Shown in pieces: positions 18,597-26,853 of a stretch of DNA of 64,000 nucleotides. The stretch lies in the NCBI RefSeq assembly GCF_943913045.1, contig NZ_CALTVH010000008.1, positions 1 through 64,000 of the forward strand, written 5' to 3'. The translations under genes were made by a program, and so were the position numbers. Numbering within the stretch: position 1 is the stretch's first letter; every line of letters begins with the position of its first letter. The notes under the pieces were generated by a model. It worked only from the letters and a program-made list of their open reading frames with translations. It ran no database searches and was not told the DNA's origin. Source of the stretch: an uncultured Ezakiella sp. GTDB lineage: Bacteria > Bacillota > Clostridia > Tissierellales > Peptoniphilaceae.

Positions 18597-20178
18597 CTAT
18601 AACCTCCTTCGGATTTGTTCCCGCCATCATAAGTCCGAAATATTCTACTGGATCGTCTGGTTTTAATTCACCAAAAACCTTACCTTCAAATATTACTAGG
18701 ATCCTATCAGCTATACTCCTGAGCTCTTCGAGTTCACTGCTTACAATGCAAATCGTAGTGCCGTAGTCTTCATTATAACCGCGCAGGGCATCTAAAACTA
18801 ATTTTTTTGCCCCAACGTCAATACCCCTGGTAGGTTCACTGACAAACAAAAAATCTGGTTCAACTGCAAAGGCCTTGGCCAAGCAAACTTTTTGTTGGTT
18901 ACCACCACTTAGGTTTCTAGCTTTTTCGTGTGGGCCTTGGGTCCTGATTTCTAGATTTTCAATGTATTGGTTAGCAACATCTTTTAGTGCCTTGTCATCT
19001 CTAAATACAACTGGACCAATTTTTTTGGTGAACTTATCGTGGACTTGCATGGCGTCAAAGCCAATATTCCAATCGATGCCTTCATCCAAAAGAAGTCCCA
19101 TGCCACGCCTATCCTCACTTACAAAAGCAATATGCTTTTTGAGGGTTGCCCGAGTATCTTTTAAATCCAGTGGTTGGCCCTTATAAACTACTTCACCACC
19201 TGATGGATACAAGCCCATAATGCCATTTGGAATACCCAGCTTGCCTTGGCCAGCCAGGCCGCAGAAGCCTAGGATTTCTCCTTTTTTAACTTCAAAGCTA
19301 ACATCGCGAACAGTTTCACCAGGCATATCTACATAAAGATTTTTAACAGACATAACCGCGTCGTCTTTAATGTCCCGGTAAATCCTTTGTTCCTTCTTGC
19401 TAGACATATCACGACCAACCATCCAGCTGGCAATGTCTACGATATTTAAATCTTTGTTAGGTGTGTCCTTGACGATTTCGCCATCACGGAGGACGACGAT
19501 CTTGTCGCATACATTTACAACTTCACGAAGTCTGTGGGAGATGAATATAATAGCAATACCCCTGGCAGCCAGACTTTTCATGGCCTTTATAAGTATATCT
19601 GCTTCACTTTCTGTTAGAACAGCGGTTGGTTCGTCCATAATAATGAGCTTAACATTGTCTTTGGAAAGCTCTCTGGCAATTTCTATAAATTGCTTGTGGC
19701 CAACAGGCATATCCATAACCTTGGATTCAACTGGAATCTCAAGTCCAAGCATATCGATGGCCTTTTTTGCCTCTGCGTTCATTGAATCACGTTTCAAAGT
19801 CTCCAACTTCTTACTAAATATTTTGCTGAAAAAATTTGGCTTAGTAATTTCACGATTTAAAAGAATATTTTCTGTAGCTGTAAAACCTGGAATAAGTGAG
19901 AACTCTTGGTGAACCATACCCAGACCTGCCTTCAGGGCATCGTATGGATCTTTAAAGTTTACGACCTCTTCGTCTATTAAAACTTCTCCCTCGTAGCCGC
20001 CGGTCTCATGGATAAAACTCATACCAAAAAGAATATTCATCATGGTTGACTTACCAGCACCATTTTCGCCTACAAGGCCAAGGATTTCTCCTTCATTTAA
20101 TGTGAAGTTAACATCTTTTAAAACGTGATTACCTGAGAAACTTTTTCCAACATGTTTAAATTCTAAAACCTGTTTCAT
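18589..20178 (-). CDS. ABC importer ATPase with two nucleotide-binding domains
   Basis: A 529-residue tandem ATPase of the sugar/nucleoside importer type. Domain 1: Walker A GENGAGKSTMMN (about 37-48), a divergent signature MPVGHKQFIEIAREL, Walker B LIIMDEPTAVLTE. Domain 2: a degenerate Walker A (CGLAGQGKLGI near 300), good signature LSGGNQQKVCLAKAF, Walker B FLFVSEPTRGIDVGAKK. Loss of a normal P-loop in the second domain is known in this family. It stands behind the binding-protein gene with a hairpin between them. Confidence 0.9.
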   Translation of the reverse strand: MKQVLEFKHVGKSFSGNHVLKDVNFTLNEGEILGLVGENGAGKSTMMNILFGMSFIHETGGYEGEVLIDEEVVNFKDPYDALKAGLGMVHQEFSLIPGFTATENILLNREITKPNFFSKIFSKKLETLKRDSMNAEAKKAIDMLGLEIPVESKVMDMPVGHKQFIEIARELSKDNVKLIIMDEPTAVLTESEADILIKAMKSLAARGIAIIFISHRLREVVNVCDKIVVLRDGEIVKDTPNKDLNIVDIASWMVGRDMSSKKEQRIYRDIKDDAVMSVKNLYVDMPGETVRDVSFEVKKGEILGFCGLAGQGKLGIPNGIMGLYPSGGEVVYKGQPLDLKDTRATLKKHIAFVSEDRRGMGLLLDEGIDWNIGFDAMQVHDKFTKKIGPVVFRDDKALKDVANQYIENLEIRTQGPHEKARNLSGGNQQKVCLAKAFAVEPDFLFVSEPTRGIDVGAKKLVLDALRGYNEDYGTTICIVSSELEELRSIADRILVIFEGKVFGELKPDDPVEYFGLMMAGTNPKEVIDA

Positions 20179-20199
20179 ATAATCACCTTAAATATAGTA

Positions 20200-20236
20200 A
20201 AGGCTGACCCAGCACTTTATTTGTGAGATCAGCCTT
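20200..20236 (-). promoter_or_regulatory. Intergenic hairpin between binding protein and ATPase genes
   Basis: AAGGCTGA (20200-20207) pairs perfectly with TCAGCCTT (20229-20236). It lies between the binding-protein stop and the ATPase start and has no strong T-run. Such hairpins often stabilise the upstream message so that binding protein exceeds ATPase; this role is inferred. Confidence 0.5.
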
Positions 20237-20274
20237 GGGTCCAAATTAATTACTTGTTTTTAGAAGCCTAGAAA

Positions 20275-21546
20275 TTATTTATTTTTCTTTGCTTCATATT
20301 CGTCTAATAGCTTATATACATCTGGAACTTCGACATCTGTCATTCCCAGATAACCTTTACCAAGTACGTATGTGTCTTGAAGTGTTAGATAGTGGTTTTT
20401 CTTTTCTTCACGAGAAACTCTATCAACATAAGTTGTAACACCCCAAACTGCTCCTGGTGTGAATTCTTCTAGAACTTTCTTGAAGTCTTCTGGTTTCTTG
20501 TAGTCAGCTGTTCCTTCAACTGTTCTCTTACCAATTTCAGCTAAAGCTTGTGTTGTTGAGAAGCCAAATGAGAATGCCCATAGACCCATGCGGCCTGCAG
20601 CACCCATTTCAACTGCTTTTTCTTCAACTCTCTTTAGAATTTCTGGCCAGTCACCTGCAGCGTCTTTAACATCAACTGAAAGAGCTCCTGTGTATCCAAG
20701 GATAGGTGATGGTAAGTCTTGTTCTACAAAGTATGCGCCGAGTTCAGCAACTCTTAATAGCATTGGCTCTGTGTGAGAGTCGTTTGTAGCAAAGAAAGCT
20801 GTGTCTTTTCCATATTGTTTAACCCATGCTGGCATTTGTTCAAGGATAAAGTTTTGTGCTCCTGGAATACCAATATCACTCATTGGGTCTGGTGCAGTTT
20901 CCATAATAAATTCCATACCAATCTTATCACATGTTGCTTCCATAATATCTTTACGTAAACTTAAAAGTTCAATTGACATGTGTCTTGGGAATGTAACGTG
21001 AACAAATTTCTTTGCGCCCATCTTTTGAGCGGCAAGTGGAATCAAGTATCCCCTGTTAATTTGGTCAGGGTCGACTACTAGGTCAGCAATACCTTCGATT
21101 AGGTTAGGGTCTTCTTGAGAGTTAGCAACAAAGCAAAGAATGTCAGGTCTTTTTTCCTTAATTTGCTTAAATGCAGCTGCTGTTCCTGGAGGGCCTTGGT
21201 TAACTACAACGACCTTCATCTTTGGATCGTCAGCAAAAGAAACGATTTGTTGGATAGTTGTTTCTTGTTCAGCCATGTAGTTATCTGGGTAGTTTTTAAG
21301 TGTTATAAATCCGCCATCTTTTGAATCACCGTATTTGGCTAACATAGATTCAGCACCCCTTGGTTCGTCTTCTGATTGAGAGACTGTACCGGTGCAGATT
21401 CCGATGTGGAATGGTGCTTCTTCACCGTCTTTTTTCTCAGTATTTCCAGTTGCAGGTGCGTTTTCATCGCCAGCTGGCTTTTTGCCACAAGCTGCTAATG
21501 AAAATACCATAGCCATAGCTAATAAAATTGCTAATAACTTTTTCAT
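20275..21546 (-). CDS. DUF3798 lipoprotein, ABC transporter substrate-binding protein
   Basis: A 423-residue lipoprotein: signal peptide with lipobox SLAAC, lipidated Cys at 20, then a low-complexity linker to about residue 45. The mature part begins HIGICTGTVSQSEDEPRGAE and has the two-lobed periplasmic-binding fold pattern expected for DUF3798 (KVVVVNQGPPGTAAAFKQIK, KKFVHVTFPRHMSIELLSLR). It is the first gene of a complete importer operon. It has a strong AGGAGG site and a leader of about 255 bases. Ligand unknown; the related BMP/sugar-binding folds bind nucleosides or sugars. Confidence 0.85.
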   Translation of the reverse strand: MKKLLAILLAMAMVFSLAACGKKPAGDENAPATGNTEKKDGEEAPFHIGICTGTVSQSEDEPRGAESMLAKYGDSKDGGFITLKNYPDNYMAEQETTIQQIVSFADDPKMKVVVVNQGPPGTAAAFKQIKEKRPDILCFVANSQEDPNLIEGIADLVVDPDQINRGYLIPLAAQKMGAKKFVHVTFPRHMSIELLSLRKDIMEATCDKIGMEFIMETAPDPMSDIGIPGAQNFILEQMPAWVKQYGKDTAFFATNDSHTEPMLLRVAELGAYFVEQDLPSPILGYTGALSVDVKDAAGDWPEILKRVEEKAVEMGAAGRMGLWAFSFGFSTTQALAEIGKRTVEGTADYKKPEDFKKVLEEFTPGAVWGVTTYVDRVSREEKKNHYLTLQDTYVLGKGYLGMTDVEVPDVYKLLDEYEAKKNK

Positions 21547-21803
21547 AATATCCTCCTAGTGTTTTATTTATTATAAGTTGTCAAATTGATGGCAACATAT
21601 AAACCCCATAATTTTTCGCCTGTAATCTTTAAGTACACAAGATGAAAATCATCTCTTATAAAAATCTCATCGGAATCACCCGCTCAAAAATATTTCTTAA
21701 TCTCAGCCAGTCTATCATAAATTTTTCTATATAGGTCCTTCATGGGACCTGCTCTAACAACTATATTAGATTTCCTTTTATAATGGTCTTGCTTTAATTA
21801 ACT
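21547..21803 (-). promoter_or_regulatory. Long structured leader of the DUF3798 operon
   Basis: About 255 bases separate the predicted start of transcription from the ATG. The RNA can form AGGTCC-CATGAA-GGACCT and AGATGA-TTT-TCATCT hairpins. It also contains a frame that reads MKDLYRKIYDRLAEIKKYF, a TGA, then some 40 more open codons in the same frame. It could be a regulatory RNA, an upstream peptide or the remnant of a small gene; I recognise no known riboswitch class. Confidence 0.4.
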
Positions 21804-21809
21804 AAATAC

Positions 21810-21838
21810 ATTATAGCACATTGAAATCATTTTGTAAA
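21810..21838 (-). promoter_or_regulatory. Sigma-A promoter of the DUF3798 operon
   Basis: TTTACA (21838-21833) and TATAAT (21815-21810) on the minus strand are 17 bases apart. Transcription should start near 21803. Confidence 0.75.
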
Positions 21839-22163
21839 CACTTTTTCAAAAATATTTTATATAGAAATTATTAAAATAAGCTTAGAGTCCATATAGATTT
21901 TAATAAAAGAACTTTATTTTTATTTGACAACTAATTATTTTGCCTAAGTTTCAATCAAGTAATTGTAATGATTAGGAGAATTTTAATATGACAAGGAGTT
22001 TTTTGATACACTCTTCAATCATAATATATAATATTACATAGTTTTTATTGATCTGTCCTATAAGAAAATTAAATAGCTTTGACTTATGGATTATCTATGG
22101 CTAATAGCTATTAAAGGAGTCATGAGATTATATTTTTATAAGTTATGATAAAAACTGCAAACA
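21839..22163. other. Gene-poor AT-rich tract
   Basis: No convincing gene. On the plus strand two tiny frames with ribosome-like sites are visible: ATG at 21988 (17 codons, after AGGAG) and ATG at 22122 (8 codons, after AAGGAG). They may be degraded remnants or chance. Confidence 0.4.
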
Positions 22164-22199
22164 AAAACCCCACTAAATATCTCTACTTAGTGGGGTTTT
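22164..22199. terminator. Bidirectional intrinsic terminator
   Basis: AAAACCCCACTAA and TTAGTGGGGTTTT form a long GC-rich stem with T-runs on both strands. On the minus strand it follows directly after the 11-bp closing stem of the candidate RNA. Confidence 0.85.
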
Positions 22200-22536
22200 A
22201 TTCGTAGCAACGGTCATTTTTATTTGGTCTCATCTCCTGGCCTCCTTAATTCTTCTGTTGTTTACTTTAAATCTTTTGATCATTTCCATCAACTCCTTTT
22301 GGATTTGATTTTTTCTTTTAATCTTCCGATTTTTTCCTTTGCTTTTATTGAATTGTCTAGGTTCTTAATCCTATTCCCTTTTATTTTTATTTGATCTTAA
22401 TCTTTAACTCTTCTTGAAGTTTGTGGGCGTTTATTTTTTTATTTTTTAGCTGCCACCATATTTTAATCTTAAAGGGAATTTTTTATTTTTTTAGTTGCTA
22501 CGAACTATATTATCAAGGTAGACTTTATATTTTTCT

Positions 22537-22579
22537 TTGTATCTTTTAGATTCTATCTTTTGATTGTATCTTTTAGATT
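22537..22579. repeat. 16-bp direct repeat
   Basis: TTGTATCTTTTAGATT occurs at 22537-22552 and 22564-22579, with a related CTATCTTTTGA between them. It lies in the 5' part of the candidate RNA. Confidence 0.6.
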
Positions 22580-22623
22580 GGATAAGTTATTTCTATAAAA
22601 TCTTCTTCCTTGTAGTTATTATA

Positions 22624-22874
22624 TACCCCCATATTTTTATTTTAAACACTACATTAAAGTATTTTTTAAATAAATTAATTATTTTATAAAGTTGGACTGT
22701 ATTTTTGCTCCTGTTAAGGCGAGGATTCCAATGCTTATAAGATTTTCATTTATTTTCAAAATAAAAAATAATTTTTAATTTTTTATTTTATTTTTCAAAA
22801 TCTGCTTGCAAGCAATTTATTTTTATTTTTTTCTATAAAATTCCACTTATAATAAACTTGTTTTTTGCAAATAA
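22624..22874. other. AT-rich gene-free tract
   Basis: No gene is seen. It holds an A/T-only inverted repeat (AAAATAAAAAAT at 22759-22770 against ATTTTTTATTTT) and the 12-bp palindrome TGCTTGCAAGCA at about 22803-22814. Confidence 0.4.
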
Positions 22875-22908
22875 AAACTGCCCTCGTCCATTCATGACTG
22901 GGCAGTTT
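22875..22908 (-). terminator. Intrinsic terminator of gltS-hutD
   Basis: AAACTGCCC and GGGCAGTTT pair; on the minus strand TTTTTATTT follows. It lies just after the hutD-like stop. Confidence 0.85.
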
Positions 22909-22916
22909 CTAATTTC

Positions 22917-23459
22917 CTACTTATACTTACATATAATAATAGGCTTTTTTAAGTCTGTTATTTTAAAATCTTCTTCAATTATATACAGGCTCCAGGCATT
23001 CATCTCTTTAACCTCGCCATTTAATTCAGCCTTGTAAGCTTGAGGCGAAAATACATATAGCTTATAGCCATCAGCCTTAACCTCCTTGGCTTCTCTTACA
23101 ATTTCCATGGTCGCATTTGATCCATTTCTAACTATGAAGTTATAGTCAAGGGTGTCCAGAGAGTTTTCTGAGTAAGTCTTCCACCTGCCATCGAAGTATT
23201 CCGCTTCAAAGACTTCTAGGTGGCGGTCATAAAGTCCTTCGTACTTGACATCTATAAATCCTTGGAGTGGGAGTATATACCTCTGATATCCATAAAAATC
23301 TGAAAAGTTTGAGCTAGTTCCTGTAAAGCTTGCAGAGGATATCCTAAAATCAAAATCTCTTTTAGAAAAATCTGCACCCTCTGGCAAGATATAAAGCTCA
23401 GTGGTCTTGCCACCTGACCATTCTGTCACTTTAAAATCAGTTTTTTTAATTTCTCTCAT
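22917..23459 (-). CDS. HutD/Ves family cupin-like protein
   Basis: A 180-residue protein of the HutD/Ves family, which adopts a bicupin-like fold and whose biochemical role is poorly defined. The family N-terminus is clear (TDFKVTEWSGGKTTELYILP), followed by RDFDFRISSASF and the SNFSDFYGYQRYILPLQG stretch. Members are often linked to histidine-to-glutamate breakdown or cold response. Here it lies 6 bases behind a glutamate/sodium symporter, which again points to glutamate metabolism. No hut enzymes are in the window. Confidence 0.82.
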   Translation of the reverse strand: MREIKKTDFKVTEWSGGKTTELYILPEGADFSKRDFDFRISSASFTGTSSNFSDFYGYQRYILPLQGFIDVKYEGLYDRHLEVFEAEYFDGRWKTYSENSLDTLDYNFIVRNGSNATMEIVREAKEVKADGYKLYVFSPQAYKAELNGEVKEMNAWSLYIIEEDFKITDLKKPIIICKYK

Positions 23460-23465
23460 TGTAAA

Positions 23466-24707
23466 TTACCTTTCTACAAAAGTCTTGATAAACCAAATGG
23501 TTTGAGGATGGTAAACAATATCTACCAAGAAGGCGCCAACTATTGGCACAATCATCATTGCCTTCCTACTCATACCATACTGTTCATTAACAGCTGTTAG
23601 GTTTACAACTGCCGTCGGAGTAGCTCCGAGTCCATGTCCAAGTAAGCCTGCGCACATAACCGCTGCGTCATAATTTTTGCCAAGAATTCTAAATACTACA
23701 AAGTAAGCAAAGAGTACCAAGAAAGTTACTTGGGCAAGGAGTACGATAAACATCTTACCTGCTACGCCGAATAACTGCCATAACATCAGGGACATCATAG
23801 CCATTGATAGGTATAAACCTAAGGCTACGTCACCAATTCCATCAACTAATCCAAAATCAAAGTGGTAAAATTTAAATTTTTCATTTAAGTTTCTTAGGAT
23901 AACAGCAACAAACATAGATCCAACATAGGTTGGGAAGTCCATTTGTATTATTTGTCCAAATTTTGTTGAAATAACAGTTCCAAGCGCCATGCAAAATAAA
24001 ATTGCTGTTACGTTTTTTATAATATCAACATTTGATAACTTGGCTCCTGTTGAAGCGTTGATATTTGTAATGCTGTCATCAAATTCTTCAATGTTTTCAG
24101 ATTGGTCTGGCTTTAAGTTGTTTTTAACAATCAGCCTCCGGGCAGTGGGTCCTCCCACGGTGACCGAGGCAATTAGACCAAAAGTTGCTGTAGCTGCACC
24201 AACTAATGGAGCTGCTTCGTAACCCATCTCAGCAAAAGTGTCCCCATAACTAAGGGCTGCCCCATGGCCACCTATTAGTGGGATGGCACTAGTTAAAAGC
24301 GCGTATGGAGCTTCCAGTCCAATCAAGGTGCCTACTCCAATTCCAATTATATTTTCTAAAATTGAAACCACGCCTGCAACCGCCCAGTAAACAATTAATA
24401 AAACTCCGCCTTTTTTCAAGATTGTTAAACTTGCACCAAGTCCAACCGTTGTAAAAAATGCTAGCATAAAAAAACTTTGTAGGGTCGTATCAAAATTAAC
24501 ATAGAATAATCCTCTCAAATGACCAATCATTGTTATAAGCATAAATATAAATCCGCCTATAACAGGTGCTGGAATACAATATTGTTCTAGAAATTTAACT
24601 TTCCCCCTGACAAAGTAACCAAAAACCAAGAGTAGGGCTGCCATAGCCGCTGTCATTGTCATATCTGCGTTAAAATTTAAAATGCCATCTATTCTTTCTA
24701 TCGTCAT
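23466..24707 (-). CDS. gltS: Sodium/glutamate symporter
   Basis: Sodium-coupled glutamate uptake in the cytoplasmic membrane. The 413 residues contain about ten membrane helices in two inverted halves. Family hallmarks are IPLIGGHGAALSYGDTFAEM in the first half and CAGLLGHGLGATPTAVVNLT in the second, each with the glycine-rich re-entrant loop. Length is close to the usual 400. It has its own promoter and is followed by the hutD-like gene on the same transcript. Confidence 0.92.
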   Translation of the reverse strand: MTIERIDGILNFNADMTMTAAMAALLLVFGYFVRGKVKFLEQYCIPAPVIGGFIFMLITMIGHLRGLFYVNFDTTLQSFFMLAFFTTVGLGASLTILKKGGVLLIVYWAVAGVVSILENIIGIGVGTLIGLEAPYALLTSAIPLIGGHGAALSYGDTFAEMGYEAAPLVGAATATFGLIASVTVGGPTARRLIVKNNLKPDQSENIEEFDDSITNINASTGAKLSNVDIIKNVTAILFCMALGTVISTKFGQIIQMDFPTYVGSMFVAVILRNLNEKFKFYHFDFGLVDGIGDVALGLYLSMAMMSLMLWQLFGVAGKMFIVLLAQVTFLVLFAYFVVFRILGKNYDAAVMCAGLLGHGLGATPTAVVNLTAVNEQYGMSRKAMMIVPIVGAFLVDIVYHPQTIWFIKTFVER

Positions 24708-24766
24708 ATCTTCCTACCTTTATTTTTTTACAAGTCCTATAAATAGTTCCTTATGAATTCTCCAGA

Positions 24767-24794
24767 ATTATACTCTAACATAAACTATTAGCAA
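24767..24794 (-). promoter_or_regulatory. Promoter of gltS-hutD
   Basis: TTGCTA (24794-24789) and TATAAT (24772-24767) on the minus strand with a 16-base spacer. Confidence 0.55.
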
Positions 24795-24878
24795 AATCAA
24801 TTAAAATCTAATAAATTTACGGTTTTTGGTAGTTTTTTAAAAGATTCTTCTTAAATTTGTTATTTTTTACATAAAAAA

Positions 24879-24917
24879 CCACAGGATGACTTATAAATTA
24901 TATAAGTCTTCCTGTGG
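24879..24917 (-). terminator. Intrinsic terminator of the CofE-like gene
   Basis: CCACAGGA...GACTTATA pairs with TATAAGTC...TCCTGTGG, a long stem with one mismatch; on the minus strand a TTTTTT run follows. It also separates this operon from gltS. Confidence 0.88.
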
Positions 24918-24934
24918 AAAATATTTTTTTATAT

Positions 24935-26125
24935 TTATTCAGCAGCTAAGCTGTCGAAATATCCTTGGATCAAAATAATTGGCGTGCCCTTGTCCCCAGA
25001 TCCACTTGTAAGATCGCAAAGGCTACCGATTAAATCAGTTAGCTTTCTAGGTGTTGTACCAAGTCTAGCATTTTCATCCAAAGCTTGAGCTTCCTTGTGC
25101 TTGATTGCATCCACAATTGCATGGCTTAAATCATCGCCCTTTAGATCTTTGAAATCATTGTCGGCCAAGTATTTTAATTTTAATTCGTTTGGCACTCCTT
25201 CCAATCCCTTGGTGTATCCAGGGCTTACAACCGGGTCAGCAAGTTCCCAAATTTGTCCTACTGAGTCCTTGAAAGCGCCGTCACCATAGATCAGACATTC
25301 GATATTTTTACCTGTTCTTTCTTTGAAGGCTGCTTGCAAGTCATTGGCAAATTTAAATGAATCACGTGGGAAGAGCTTAACCATATCTTCAGTTGCCATA
25401 TTTGCACCTAAAAGACCATACTCCTCGTTGTATCCACTACCATCAACGCTCTCATTTAAAATATCTGCAATTGAAAGTACATTTGCTCCTTCAACTTGGA
25501 GGGCCTTCATGGTCCTCTTTCTGGAGTGGATGTCTGCAGTTAATACGTTGTTGGTATATTTTAAAATATCTGTTGGCTTGTTGGAGAAAATAATTTCACA
25601 TTCACAACCTTCAGCCTCGATTAAATCGTGATAAAATTGAATGTAGTCCACATTTGTAAATGGGTGCTTGCTCCTACCAAAGAGCTTGGTGTATTCTTCT
25701 TCGGTAAAAAGCTTACTGTAATCATAGATGCCAGCCTTTTCCAATTGCTCATAGGATAGCAAGTGGTTGCCCACTTCATCAGCAGGATATGATAGCATAA
25801 GTGTTATCTTGTCCACGCCCTTGGCTATACCCTTTAAACAAACTGAAAATCTATTTCTGCTTAAAATTGGATGGATAAGGCCGATGTGGCCGCCGCCAAA
25901 TTTATTTCTAACATCATGACCAATTTGATCTGTGCTTGCATAGTTGCCTTGACTCCTAGCAAGGACAGCTTCGGTTACGCCTACTATATCTCTATCGTGC
26001 AAGGGGATATTATCAGCAGCAACAGCATCCATTACTGAATTTAATACTATATTAACCAGGTCATCGCCTTCTTTAATAATCTTTGTTCTAATACCTCTAG
26101 AAACAGTTCCAACAAATCTTGACAT
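24935..26125 (-). CDS. CofE-like (coenzyme F420-0:L-glutamate ligase family) protein
   Basis: A 396-residue protein resembling the F420-0 gamma-glutamyl ligase family. The N-terminal VGTVSRGIRTKIIKEGDDLV, the DRDIVGVTEAVLARSQGNYA segment and the late SGDKGTPIILIQGY fit that family. Classical CofE is about 250 residues; the long Firmicutes type has an extra central part. Bacteria of this kind are not known for F420, so the substrate here is probably another gamma-glutamylated compound; folate is one possibility because 5-formyl-THF cyclo-ligase lies 10 bases upstream in the same operon. That link is inference. Confidence 0.72.
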   Translation of the reverse strand: MSRFVGTVSRGIRTKIIKEGDDLVNIVLNSVMDAVAADNIPLHDRDIVGVTEAVLARSQGNYASTDQIGHDVRNKFGGGHIGLIHPILSRNRFSVCLKGIAKGVDKITLMLSYPADEVGNHLLSYEQLEKAGIYDYSKLFTEEEYTKLFGRSKHPFTNVDYIQFYHDLIEAEGCECEIIFSNKPTDILKYTNNVLTADIHSRKRTMKALQVEGANVLSIADILNESVDGSGYNEEYGLLGANMATEDMVKLFPRDSFKFANDLQAAFKERTGKNIECLIYGDGAFKDSVGQIWELADPVVSPGYTKGLEGVPNELKLKYLADNDFKDLKGDDLSHAIVDAIKHKEAQALDENARLGTTPRKLTDLIGSLCDLTSGSGDKGTPIILIQGYFDSLAAE

Positions 26126-26135
26126 AATATCCTCC

Positions 26136-26711
26136 TTATATATCTAATACCTGTGATTCGCTCACAATGGTGTGAACTTTTTGATCATATTCATCTGGTA
26201 CTAGTTTTTCTACGCGTTGAATGTCATAGCAGATACCAATTGTCTTAGCATCAGATCTCAGCTCAGGAAGTAGTTTATCATAAAAGCCACCGCCGTAGCC
26301 AATCCTATAACCAAAATCATCAAAAACAGCTCCGGGAACAATGCATAGGTCAATGGCCCCTGGTTCTACAATGTTATCTTCTCTAACTTCTGGTTCAAGA
26401 ATTCCCATATAGCCTTTCTTGAGATCTAAAAAGCTCCTGATTTCACAAAGAACCAAGGTCTTGGTTGCATTGTCTACAACAGGTACCAAAACTCTTTTGC
26501 CTCTTCTGAGTGACTCTTCAATAAAATCGTGAGTATCTACCTCTGACCTAAAGCTCACAAAAGAACAAATTGTATTTGCACGCATATAGTCTTTTAAACT
26601 AAGTAACTTGTCTAAAATTTTCTCATCAGCTTCAAACTTATATTCAGAATCAAGCTCGTCTCTCTTTTTCAAAAAAGATTTTCTTAGCTGTTTCTTATCC
26701 ATTACGTTCAC
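26136..26711 (-). CDS. fthC: 5-formyltetrahydrofolate cyclo-ligase
   Basis: Converts 5-formyl-THF to 5,10-methenyl-THF with ATP. The 191-residue protein shows the basic N-terminus LRKSFLKKRDELDS, SFVSFRSEVDTHDFIEESL with the substrate-binding acidic residue, and the nucleotide-binding loop FDDFGYRIGYGGGFYDKLLP. It is the first gene of a two-gene operon with the CofE-like gene. The start follows GAGGTG. Confidence 0.93.
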   Translation of the reverse strand: MNVMDKKQLRKSFLKKRDELDSEYKFEADEKILDKLLSLKDYMRANTICSFVSFRSEVDTHDFIEESLRRGKRVLVPVVDNATKTLVLCEIRSFLDLKKGYMGILEPEVREDNIVEPGAIDLCIVPGAVFDDFGYRIGYGGGFYDKLLPELRSDAKTIGICYDIQRVEKLVPDEYDQKVHTIVSESQVLDI

Positions 26712-26720
26712 CTCGACTAT

Positions 26721-26749
26721 ATTATACTACATAAATCCTAATTTTAACA
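26721..26749 (-). promoter_or_regulatory. Probable promoter of fthC-cofE-like operon
   Basis: TGTTAA (26749-26744) and TATAAT (26726-26721) on the minus strand, 17-base spacer. The -35 is weak. Confidence 0.5.
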
Positions 26750-26770
26750 GTAGAGACGTGAAAAAAATCT

Positions 26771-26805
26771 AAAAAACCACCTGCCCTTTTTAAAAGAGCA
26801 AGTGG
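26771..26805 (-). terminator. Intrinsic terminator at the end of the wall/salvage operon
   Basis: CCACTTGC and GCAGGTGG with a flanking U/A-rich stem form a hairpin on the minus strand followed by TTTTTT. Confidence 0.82.
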
Positions 26806-26853
26806 CTAAAAGTGTATTTTTTTCAATCTCTAATGATTGAATTATATTAAAAT

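Larger units (their letters stand above)
22164..22617 (-). ncRNA. Candidate structured RNA (or small element) closed by an 11-bp stem
   Basis: A promoter-like pair on the minus strand (TTTAAA 22646-22641, TATAAT 22623-22618, 17-base spacer) is followed by about 450 bases ending in a strong terminator. Positions 22504-22494 (TTCGTAGCAAC on the minus strand) pair perfectly with 22211-22201 (GTTGCTACGAA), enclosing about 280 purine-rich bases. Tiny frames with good ribosome sites lie inside, for example MIKRFKVNNRRIKEARR and MRPNKNDRCYE, as well as coiled-coil-like fragments in broken frames. It could be a noncoding RNA, a decayed small gene set, or a small element with inverted ends. No known RNA family was recognised. 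Confidence 0.4.

Noticed and set aside
21547..21803. Known riboswitch (glycine, purine, SAM, THF, T-box) in the DUF3798 leader
   Set aside because: None of the conserved cores of these classes could be found.
22201..22504. Transposon with terminal inverted repeats
   Set aside because: The 11-bp arms are perfect, but no target-site duplication or transposase is visible, and the terminator placement fits an RNA better. Not excluded.
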